Of a stretch of DNA of 64,000 bases, positions 1 through 10,100 are shown piece after piece (within the stretch, counting starts at the first letter, position 1; each line of letters opens with the position of its first letter). The DNA comes from Amorphophallus konjac. Lineage: Eukaryota; Streptophyta; Magnoliopsida; Alismatales; Araceae. The position numbers and the translations under genes are program-made. The stretch lies in NCBI GenBank assembly GCA_022559845.1, contig CM040117.1, positions 149,734,732-149,798,731 on the forward strand, in the 5' to 3' direction. Under the pieces are notes generated by a model that saw nothing but the letters and a program-made list of their open reading frames with translations, did no database searches and was not told where the DNA came from.

Positions 1-61
1 ATTTCACTTTCGCTTCACCTCCGCTCGCTCCCTTGCAAAGAGGACGTTAAGGAGGGGCATC
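1..61 (+). other. Internal 3' end of an LTR element with polypurine tract
   Basis: The stretch ends in a purine-rich run, AAGGAGGGG, at about 49-57, directly before an LTR that begins TGTTGACACC at 62. A polypurine tract abutting an LTR start is the normal 3' end of the internal region of a retrotransposon. The following LTR is therefore a 3' LTR, and the rest of its element lies outside the window to the left. No coding sequence can be read in these 61 bases. Confidence 0.6.
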
Positions 62-292
62 TGTTGACACCTATTTTTTGCCTTTGAGTTGAGTCATTTT
101 CTTACCCTTATTTTCGATGCCTCAGGTTGTCCATTACTCATTGGGTCATTTTCAGGCATGTCTTTGGGCTCATTTTATATGTATTTCATCCCTTGCTGGA
201 CTTGCTCTCGATTTTCCTTGGATTTTGGGTTTAATGGGCTTTGATTTCACTTGGTCTTTGGGGTAAATGGGCTTATTTATCCCATTTTATCA

Positions 293-800
293 ACTTCCAC
301 CACCCAGCCTAATTGCGGTCTAGAGATAGAGCGTTTAAGATGTTGGGCGGTCATTTTCAAAATAATTTTTATTGTTCAGAGTCCTGCACCGGGTTGCCTT
401 TGGATTAATTGGCTATTTTCTGATTTTCCACCGACAACCTAATAAACGGTCTTGCATTAGGCTGTTTATTCAAGTTGGGCGGTCCATCGAACGATCGTTT
501 AGGGATCAAAGTCCTAAATGAGTCAGTTTTCTGGATAAATATATATTTTTATTGATTTACCACCGACACTATATAAACGGTCTGGAAATGGGCCGTTTGA
601 TTTATTGGGCGGTCTATTGATGGACCGTTTTCCAATCCAGAGTCATACGCCAGATTAGTCGGTCTGTTCTTTGGATAAAAGATTTTATTTATATATTTAT
701 TAATTTCCACCAACACCTTATAGGCGGTCTAGCATTGGACCGCTTATATGGGTGGGCAGCCCATCGTTCGACCGCCTATGAGGCCGAGATCCTTACTTTA
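293..800 (+). repeat. Four tandem units of about 135 bp in LTR-A U3
   Basis: Units start near 293, 424, 559 and 704 with a TTCCACCRAC-like leader. Each then carries two dyads of the form CGGTC, 7-9 bases, then GACCG or a near match, followed by TTT. The unit is recognisable but diverged between copies. Confidence 0.7.
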
Positions 801-990
801 GCAGATTTTTCTCTCTCCGCCCGTGGTTAAACCTATTGGTTGTTCAACCTTTTTCTCCGTGGACACTGAACCAAATCAGGTTCCGTTCGATCCTGGGGAA
901 AATTGGGAGTATTATCTCCGATTTATCCTAAAGAATCTTGGCCTAATTCTCCCTCGAAAATCCCTAATTTCGAGCGGACTTTCAAGGGTC

Positions 991-999
991 TATAAATAG
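991..999 (+). promoter_or_regulatory. Probable TATA box of LTR-A
   Basis: TATAAATAG sits about 930 bp into the LTR, downstream of the repeated U3 block. The call rests on sequence and position only. Confidence 0.55.
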
Positions 1000-1271
1000 C
1001 ACCCTTAGTCCAAGCTCGCGAGGGGGGGAGATTTCAGAATTCACGTCGAAGTGCTGCCATTTTCTTGAGCGAGTTCCAGCAAGGGAGGAAGGCTTTCCAC
1101 GTCCATTAAGCCTTCGGTTCAGGGAGTAGTCGTTGTGTTTGTGTTTCTTTGAGTCTTAGTTAGTCATTTCCATCGTTTGCCCATCATTGTATGTTCATTT
1201 TTCTTTACTTCTACTCATGTTTTTCACTGTTATCCTCATATTCATCACCTTCCCCCTGTTTTCCACGCCCC

Positions 1272-1276
1272 ATAGG
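1272..1276. repeat. Target-site duplication, Tekay-like element, left
   Basis: ATAGG at 1272-1276 precedes the TGTAACACCC start, and the same five bases follow the GTGACA end at 49985-49989. The match proves that everything between entered LTR-A as one element plus later insertions. Confidence 0.9.
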
Positions 1277-2462
1277 TGTAACACCCCGATTTATTAATGA
1301 ATCGAGAATTATGCGAAATTAATAAGAAATTCCTTAAGAAAGAAAGGATAAGTAAATTTTCAACCAAATCATAAAAATTTGGAAAAAACTATAATCTTAT
1401 AGTGGATAAAACGTTTAATAAAATTGTCTTCTACGACCAACCCAAATGAAATTCTTAAACAAGCCGAATTAGCTGATTAAGGCCCAAATCAACACTTAGC
1501 TAATCAGACCTTAAATCGTGAAATTTGAGCCCAATACTTAATCATATTAGCTCAAACCATGTGCAAATGAACAGTGAGGATTAGTAGAACATTTCTCCTC
1601 TTGTTATTCTCCGAAACCCTAACCTTAGGAGGTGTATTTGGCGGCGCAACGGCAGCATTAACCCTATCCGGCGTGATTCGTGCATGTCCGCGGTGTGTGA
1701 ACTCTATCTCCACGATTAGAACTCTCCAGATATAATTAAACCTATAAAAATGAACCTCAGCCACCCTAGAATCGTTTAAATGGTGTGGCGGCCGGCGAGG
1801 ACCTCGGACGGGGGAGAATTCTGACTTTTACCGGATGTGTGTTCCTAGCGCGATCGGCAACCATCTTCCACCTTCGTCCTTTGATTAAGGTAGGTGATAG
1901 CAGGCCAAACTCTAAGTGTTATACATGGTTAGAAGCGTCATCGTGTCCTCTTTCTTTTGATCTAAAAAATCCTAAATTACGTGTAGTATCCTACGAGATT
2001 TTCTAGTTTTTGTGGAAGCATGTCATAATTAGGGTGTATGCAAGAAAAAGCGCGATTACAGACGGAAATTTGTGACTGAAATTTTCGTCTGAAATTTGTG
2101 ACGGATTAGTTTCCGTCTGAAATACTGTCTGAAATATGCAATTACAGACGGCATTTCAGACGGGTACTTCACATGGAAAACATTTCGTGTCAAATTTCAC
2201 ACGGAATTTGTGACGGATTATTAAACTGTTCGAAATTTGTGACCAAGAATATGTGACGGTCGACTCCGTCTGAAATCCGTCTGAAATCTGTTACAAAGGT
2301 GTTTTGGGCCGGATTTTCAGACGGATGTGGCCGTTTGAAATCCCGCCTTTTCTTGTAAGTAAGGATTTCAGGCACTAAACATTCAATTGATCATGCCATC
2401 TTGTATAAAATTTTATGCTCGTTCTATTGGTTGTGAAAGTCCTAATTTTCATGCTCTCTATA
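1277..2462 (+). repeat. Tekay-like 5' LTR, piece 1 of 3
   Basis: It aligns base for base, with scattered substitutions, to 46837-47727 of the intact 3' LTR, except for the MITE at about 2036-2357. It ends in CTATA at the LTR2 insertion point. Confidence 0.9.
2036..2357. mobile_element. CACTA-like miniature inverted-repeat element
   Basis: The segment is absent from the matching place in the 3' LTR (about 47590-47620), where about 24 other bases sit instead. Its ends form inverted repeats, GCAAGAAAA near the left and TTTTCTTGT at the right, close to the CACTACAAGAAAA terminus typical of plant CACTA elements. The outermost CACTA bases are not preserved. The inside is a run of subterminal motifs of the ACAGACGG / TTTGTGACGG type in both orientations. 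It encodes nothing, and transposase would have to come from elsewhere. A small deletion of target seems to have accompanied insertion or later decay. Confidence 0.7.
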
Positions 2463-4384
2463 TGTAACACCCGGGAATTTTAAAATAGAAATGAATATAT
2501 TTATGATTTGAAAAGGAGGCATTTCACTATTTAACTCACATTCTAATTCTATTTAATTAATAATTTAAAACAAATAAACATCACTTTTAGAAATGCCAAA
2601 TTATATTTTTAATAATTTAGGAAATTTAATATTCCAATTTTTACATTACATCTTTGTTTTGAAGAAATAAGGATATATAGATGAGGTATTAAAGGATAAA
2701 CATAATTGAGGAAGTGAGATAGGATATATAGACAATTTTGGTTAGTATATGGTGAATGGGAAAGCCTCCATTTAAAATCACGACCATTTGTTGGGTTGCT
2801 GTTCATGAAATAACGATATGCAAGGTGTCGTTATTCAATTAAAGTAGATATATAAGGTTTGAAAGGATATATCTACAATTTTGGTCCTTAGAAGGTGATA
2901 GGAAAAGGGGCCAAAAGAAGTAACGACAATGCACGTTATTCACCAAATAACAACTTGTATCATGTCGTTATTTCCTAAAATATGAATAGTGCCACTTTTT
3001 ATTTAAAAAGAATTTTGTGAAACAAATTATATGTAAAGTAAGAGAAAAATATAAGGATCTTAGCCATGAAATTTCATAAACTAATTCCGTCAATTTTTAA
3101 AGATAAAAATCTTTGAAGTTGAAAGAGGAGTTTAACTATATAAAACTCAGTAAAATCACGACCCTCTCTTGGGCGCCATTTCTCATCCGATAATTTTTGT
3201 GGTTTTAAGACACGAACAGCCTGTTTGAGTTGGCATCGCACTATGGGATGCTATTATTTAGGATCTGGTTCCCCTCCTGTCGACCTAAAATCCTAAAATC
3301 CCTATATTATACCCTTCTATTGAGGCAGATCTCGGTTATACTGAAGCTTGCTGCAGAGAACGTGGGAACATTCTCTGAAGCTTGCAGAGGAGAGAAGGGA
3401 GCTGCCTGTATCAAGTCTGTCATCTAAGGAGGTAGGTCTTCTCAAGCTTTAACCAAATTAGTAGCTAATCTAGGATAAATTAGCATGCACAATTAGTATT
3501 AGCCTCATCTCCATGTGATATACCATGTTTACAACATGTTTTATCATATTTTTATTTCTTTCTTCATAGATCAACGAGATCTGTTAGCTAATCTGTTAGC
3601 CTACCTAGTTAGCCTACCTAATCTAATTACATGTTAAGCTAAATCTCCATGTGATATACCATGTTTACAACAAGTTTTATCATGTTTTTATAAAAATAAA
3701 CGTAAGCTGTTAGTTAATCTGTTAGCCTACCTAGTTAATCTGTTAGCCTACCAAAATCTAATTACATGTTAAGCTAAATCTCCTTGTTACTTGTTTTACC
3801 AACCTCTTTTATGCTGAATAAATGCACAAGATCTAATACAGATCAGGTTTCAAAATCATGTAGTGTGCCATTTAAACAACGGCAGGTCACTTCCTTTTCT
3901 GTAATATTTCAACCACCATGTTAAAAGTTTTATATCAGAGAAACTAAAACTTGAAACTAATGCATGACCATGAATCTATGATCCTGACAATTTCCCTTAC
4001 CTATCCATGCTAATACTTCTAGATTCTGAGAACCCTATAAATTTTGAACATTAACATGAGTCTCTGAACGCAACATGTTAGCTTACTAGTTAGCTTACAT
4101 GATGTAAATACATCCTGCTACACATAATTAGTCATCACATATTTCACTAAAGCCTACCCTGTTTATATACATCATGATTCTCATGTAATATATACAGTAT
4201 GTTTTTACAAACGAGTTGAACTACATAACCTGTTAAGCTAATTTACCTTGTTACATTATTAAACCATGTTTATATACATCATGATTCTCAGGTAATATAT
4301 ACATCATGTTTTAGCAAACGGGTTGAACTACATAACCTGTTAAGCTAATTTACCTTGTTACATTAGTAAACCATGTTTATATAC
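2463..4384 (+). repeat. LTR2, first part, non-coding
   Basis: This is AT-rich sequence without genes. It holds short dyads of the AAATAACGA...TCGTTATTT type near 2808-2836 and 2944-2980, one GGGCGCCATTT motif at 3172, and repeated GTTAGCCTACCTAGTTAGC-like units at 3590-3770. A repeated segment at 4150-4384 contains CATGTTTATATAC. The last five bases, TATAC, are the copia target duplication. Confidence 0.7.
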
Positions 4385-4430
4385 TGTTGTGCCCCTGTAG
4401 TTTTGATGATAGCAATCAGTATGAGTCACA

Positions 4431-6050
4431 AGTCTATTCAGTTTATTCATCCATGCATTCTTAAGTCTAGACATTGCTTGTGCAGCAGACACATTAAGTC
4501 CATACATCGCATGACTCGTAGGCTAGCAAGTCCATACACTGCATGGCTCGCAGGCTAGCAAGTATGTACATCACAGTCATCGCAGGCACAGCAAGTCCAT
4601 ACACTGCATGACTCGCAGGGTAGCAAGTCTATACATTGCATGCACAAGTTCAAAGTCCATACATTGCTGCATTGCTTGCACTTGTGAAGTTTATACATCG
4701 TGCAGTCTGCACACTGTGGCTAGCAAAGCCTGTACAATAGTGTGTTAGCAAGTCTATACATCGCCATTGCTCGCATGCAGAGTCTAGACAGTCTTAACCA
4801 AGTGTGTACACTGCCATATTGCAGCATGCATTCACTGTTAAAGTATATACAGACTTCAGCGTCTCTCTTTGTGTCTCACTGTTAAAGTCTATACATTCTT
4901 GCATGCTTTTAAAGTCTATACATTGGCAAGTCTGTACATCGGATTATTCATGCATCACTCTATTTGGCAAGTCTGTACATCGGACTGTTCATGCATTCAT
5001 CTCAAGTCTATACATCCGATTGTGCATTGTCCATGAGTAAGTCTATATAGCCTTTGCATTGCACCAAGTCTATACATTGCACTGTAGCTTGCACGAAGCA
5101 AAGTCTGTACATTGAGCGTCTCATGTTGCGTCTCATGCAAAGTCTATACATCGTGCTTTGCTCAAGTCTGTACAGCCCTTCATTTTGCAAGTCAATACAT
5201 TGTACTGCATCATGCTCGCATAAAGTCTATACACTGCATCTTAGCATGATTGCACAGCACTCAAAGTCTGTACACTGGCTGCAGCAGGCTCGCACACACT
5301 AAGTCCATACATTGCACAAAGTCTGAACATCAGTATCTTTACCTACGTCTAAGTCTATACATTCCCATAGGCATTGCGCATGGTTCAACTCAGAGTCTGT
5401 ATATCGTTATGCTGCCTTGTGCCGTAGCAAGTCTATACATCCTCTATGCTCGAGATTTGACGCCCACCAGAAGTGGCGTCACTTTTGAAACCAATGCCTA
5501 ATTGTAAGGCGTCTTTTTGTTGAGCATCGCTTCATCAACTCTATACATTGTCTGCTTGCATAACGTTGAGTCTGTACATCACTTGAACACTCATTGCACT
5601 CATAACTCTATACGCTGCATTCATGCACTGCACGAAGTCTGCACATTGTGTTGCTTTGTTCACACTTTATTTTGCTAAGTCTACACATTGATGCACATTT
5701 ACTTCTGCATATTTGATGTCTGTACAGGGCTTAAGCTCTGCATATACAGAGTCTATACATTGCACAGCATTGTATTCACAAAGTCTGAACATGGCATAAG
5801 CCCTGCATGCGTAGAGTCTGTACAGGCCATAGCACTATATTCACATAGTCTGTACAACGCATAGCCTCGCATTCATAGAGTCTGAACACTGCATTGCTTC
5901 GCATTCACTAAGTCTATACTGCTTCAGCTCTGCTTCATGAAGTCTATACATTGCTTCAGCTTTGTCTTCACATAGTCTGTACAACGCAATTGTCCTACTC
6001 ATGAAGTCTATACATTGCTTCAGCTCTGTCTATGTATAGTATGTACATCA
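4431..6050 (+). repeat. Array of degenerate AAGTCTATACAT motifs, 5' LTR
   Basis: I counted by eye about 45-50 copies of AAGTC(T/C)(A/G)TACA(T/C), usually followed by TG or CG, at irregular spacings of roughly 20-45 bp. Two forms recur, one with TATACA and one with TGTACA. The sequence between copies is unique to each interval. The array stops about 220 bp before the TATA box. Confidence 0.85.
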
Positions 6051-6270
6051 GTTAACCCTTAAACTGATAATTCCTTTCGAATGTCTGACAGGGACTATCT
6101 GCAGAGACTGATGACTGGGCTCGTGATCCAAGGAAGGACGAGGTGCCCAGATTATGACACATTGAAGCAGCCCAGCCAGGATGTTGCCATGTGGTCGAAA
6201 TTCCTCGGATCTGGCGAATTCGCTGGGCGGGAAATGTGGAAGCCACACGCCCTATCCAATCCGCTGCTGC

Positions 6271-6279
6271 TATAAAAGG
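6271..6279 (+). promoter_or_regulatory. TATA box of Sire1 5' LTR
   Basis: TATAAAAGG is preceded by CCAAT about 15 bases upstream and followed by a GA-rich leader. The same arrangement is kept at 15993 in the 3' LTR, and a reverse copy occurs in both Sire3 LTRs. Confidence 0.65.
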
Positions 6280-7067
6280 AAGCCTTTTTCCTCTGAAGAA
6301 GACTGATCGAAGCAGAAGAATAGAAGCATCCAGAGCTAAAAGAAAAGAACAGAGAGTGAGCGCCTACACGATCCAAAGAGAGAAGAAGAAAAAGAGAGAA
6401 GAAGATTCAGAGAGAAGAAGAGAAAGAGAGAAGAGAAGATTGAGAGAGTTGAGTTGAGAGAGCTTTCGAGAGGTCTTGTAAATCAGACTCTTGGGTCAGA
6501 TACCAGAGTTGATTCTGCTCATACTTGAGCTACATTCGTCTTATTTTTAAATTTCATTTGTTTCTGTCTTTTTTGCTTTTGATACACTTTTGTTATCAAG
6601 CTATGAGGCAGCAATTGCAGTGGAGGTTTCCACTGGACAGGTGAAGCTGTAATCCTCAGCGGGCGAGACTTGGTCTCGGACGGCTAAGCTATATTGCCCA
6701 GTGGTTGCAGAGGATCTGTTCCTCTGGTCGGCAAGCTGTTAAGCCCAGCGAAGCTGTGTATCAGCGGTTGTTGGCAAGCTGTGAAGCCCAGCTGTTCAAG
6801 CTGTTAGTCAGCAGGATCCACATTCCAGTTGGAGTGTGGGGTGGACGTATATCTCTGGATTGAGATCGAACCACCTTAAAGATCGGTGTCTACTGTGTGA
6901 TTGCCTGTGGTTGTGTGATTTCAATGTGTTCCTTCTACTGCTATATAGTTGCTTGTTTTAATTCCGCATTAGAGTGAACTGTGTTCTAAAATTAGACATT
7001 AAATCTATTCACCCCCCTCTAGATCCACTCTCCGTGGTAATAGACTACGTCCATCTAACATAACAGT

Positions 7068-7080
7068 TGGTATCAGAGCC
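7068..7080 (+). other. Primer-binding site of Sire1
   Basis: TGGTATCAGAGCC is complementary to the 3' end of initiator tRNA-Met. It lies three bases inside the 5' LTR end. Confidence 0.85.
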
Positions 7081-7123
7081 TAACTCTTCTACAGGGACTC
7101 ATCACCCGAAGAGAAAGGTACAG

Positions 7124-10100
7124 ATGGATGCTCGAGGGATGATAGCTGAAGGACACTCAACCACAAAGCCCCCATTCTTCGATGGATCTAACTATGCATA
7201 CTGAAAGAACCGTATGCAAGTATTTTTGAGGGCAAAGGATTATGAGATCTGGAAGGTAGTAAGCAAGGGACCTTATGAGCTGTCCCCTAATGAGGAAGTC
7301 TGGACGAAGGAGGAGATCAGGAGGTCTACACTAAATTGGAGTGCCATAAACGCTATTCAATGCTCTCTGCACCCCACGGAATTTTCTCGAGTATCAGCTT
7401 GCAGCTCAGCTAAGGAGATGTGGGATGCACTGGAAGTTATTCATGAAGGGACTTCTCAAGTTAGAGAGACGAAGGCTAATTTCCTAGTGTCTAAATACGA
7501 GGCATTCAAGATGAAGCCAAACGAGACCATCAAGGAGATGTACGCTCGATTAACTATTATCACAAATGGTCTTAGAGGTCTTGGGAAACCTCAGACAGAA
7601 TACGATGTAGTGAGGAAGATATTGCGTTCCCTGACTCATGCTTGTCATACTAAGGCTACAGTGATGGAGGAGTCAAGGGATTTGCGAACCACAATGGCTG
7701 ATGAGCTAATTGGCTTGTTGATGGCATATGAGATTAATATGCCAAAGATAGAAGAAGATGAGAGGAAGAAGAAGCCAATCGCTCTGAAAGTTGGTGCCAA
7801 CAAATCCAGCAAATCCAGCTCTAGCAGTTCATCATCCAAGGAGAGCCTAAATGAAGAAGATATAACTCGTACTGAGATGGCAACGATGACCAGAGAGTTC
7901 AGGCGGTTCCTCAGGAAAGGAGCAGGACGATTCAGCCAAAAGAAATATAGTGGCGGCCGAAGGGATAAACGGTATAAACATAACCCTGCAAAGAAAATTG
8001 AAACTAATACTTGTTATCAATGCAGGAAGGCAGGTCATCTGAAAGCTGACTGTCCAGAGAATCAGAAATACAAGGAAAAGTCAAAGAGAAGGAACACGAA
8101 AGGGAAAGTAATGGTGAGTACCTGGAGTGATGAAGATGAAGGTTCCTTCAGTAGCAGCTCAGACAGTGAAGCTGAATCTGAAGAGCCCATTTGCCTTATG
8201 GCAACAAGCTCTGAAGATAGAGAGGAGGACTCAGATGAGGTAATCACTAGATTCAAAAATTTCACTATTGCTGATTGGGTAGATGCCTACCATGACATAG
8301 TTGATAGAGCTGATGATATTAGAAAGAAAAACAGGCATCTAAGAAGAAAGATTAACTCCATGCAAAATGATACAACTCTAACTGATAAAATTGCATGTCT
8401 TGAATCTGAGAATAATAAACTCAAACTCACATGTTCTGAATTAGAAGAAATCAAGAATGAGTCAAAAGCCTCTAAAGAAGATAATGAGAGGTTAGAAAAA
8501 GAAGCTGATGAATGGAAACTGAAAATTCAGAACTATGAGAGTGAGATAAATATTGTGAATGAAAAATATCAAGCTGTCCTAAGTGTGAATATAGAACTGA
8601 AAAAATCCATTGAAGACATTCAAAAGGATAATGAGGACAAGCTTAAAACTATTGAGAAAATGACCCAAGGTTCAGATAACCTAAATGCTTTGTTAGGGTC
8701 AAAAGTCAACTTCAGAAAAGAGGGCCTTGGATTTAATTATAGTGCAACAAAAAGCTTTGGAATGAAAACTATTTCATTTGTCGCATAAAAAGAGAAAGGA
8801 ACTCTAATCAACATGAAGTCAAACATTTCAGTGAACAAAACTGCTAATCTGAAAAAGCCCAGTACTGAGGAGAAGGTCAAACAAAAATTGAATGAGACTA
8901 GTAGAGCTAGCACATCCAAACAAAATCCCAAAGCTCAGTCTCAGGTTAGGGGTCAACCTACACAGTCTTATAAATCCCATGTTAAGGTCACCAAGTCTCC
9001 ACCATCACCACCACCTCTGAAGAAGACCCAATACACACTTATGAATATGTCAGCAGGGTCCAAGGTGCAGGGGAGGTAGAATGCTTTTAGAGCTCAACCC
9101 AAACATTTCTACCAACCTAGAGCCGAGTCCCACTTCTTTGCACAGTCAACCTATCCAAATAGGTCAGGATGGACTAGGACTCAAGGAAGGTTTACAGGTT
9201 ATGATCATCAGGCTACACAGTCCTATAAACCTTACACTAGAAATTGGGTTAATGGGTATGGCTCTTGGACACCTAGGAACCAACATTTCCACAGCCAGCC
9301 CAATGATTACTATGGCCAAAATTTTATGAATACACCCTGGCCAAGGCACTGGCACAGAAATAATCAATCTGTAAATAATCATGCTAGTGTCAACAATAAA
9401 AAGCATAACAAAAAGAAATATGGAAAATCTACTGAACAGAACTGTTTCAAACAAATGTGGATTCCTAAAAGTCTGCTTTCTTGTTTTAATTGCTTTTCAT
9501 CTTCTCTGGAGCCCAATCAGTCTTGGGTTCCAAACTTCTCTACCTGATTGTGTGTGCAGGTATGCTTGGCAGCCAAGAATAATTTGTGGTACTTGGATAG
9601 TGGCTGCTCTAGGCATATGACAGGGGATAAGGCCAAGTTCTGCATGCTGACAGAGAAACAAGGAGGCCTTGTCACCTTTGGTAGCAACACAAATGGTAAG
9701 ATTGTTGGAACAGGTAAAGTAAGTTAGTGTACTACTTGTTGCATTGAGGATGTCATGCTGGTTGAAGGATTATCTTATAACTTACTTAGCATCAGCCAGC
9801 TATGTGATAAAGGATGCAAAGTGCTTTTTGGCTCTCAATGTTGCAAAGTTTTTGAACCTGATTTCGAAACTGTTAAATTTTCTGGTACAAGGATAAATAA
9901 CACTTACATGATAGATTTAGATGATATTCAACATTCTAACCTATGCCTTACTGCTAGTAGAGAAGACTTAGCATTTTTATGACATCGTAGGTTAGGTCAT
10001 GTTAGTTATACTATTTTACATAAACTGAATAAGCATAGCATGGTTAGCAGACTTCCTGAAGTTTCCTTTAAGAAAGAAAATAAAATCTGTGATGCATGCA

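Larger units (their letters stand above)
62..1276 (+). repeat. LTR-A, left part of a 3' LTR
   Basis: It starts TGTTGACACC after a polypurine tract and is interrupted at 1276 by the Tekay-like element. It resumes at 49990 and probably ends with GTGTCTACA at 50629, where the terminal sequence roughly mirrors the start. Joined length is about 1.86 kb. A TATA box (TATAAATAG, 991-999) lies downstream of a block of about 135-bp tandem units, as expected for a U3/R layout. The lineage is not certain; the start sequence and tract resemble Ty3/gypsy elements. No reading frame here is credible as a gene. Confidence 0.65.
4385..7065 (+). repeat. Sire1 5' LTR
   Basis: It is 2,681 bp long. The first 1.7 kb is an array of a degenerate 12-mer, followed by a CCAAT and TATA box near 6256-6279. 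A GA-rich stretch (6360-6465) and a region with repeated GGCAAGCTGT-type words (6600-6800) come next. The primer-binding site starts three bases after its end. Confidence 0.92.

Noticed and set aside
4431..6050. Regularly recurring short repeat resembling a CRISPR array
   Set aside because: The motif is only 12 bases, degenerate, irregularly spaced, lies in a retrotransposon LTR of a plant genome, and has no cas genes nearby.
7068..7080. TGGTATCAGAGCC as part of a tRNA gene
   Set aside because: It is the primer-binding site next to the LTR end; no cloverleaf surrounds it. The same holds at 42184 and 57555.
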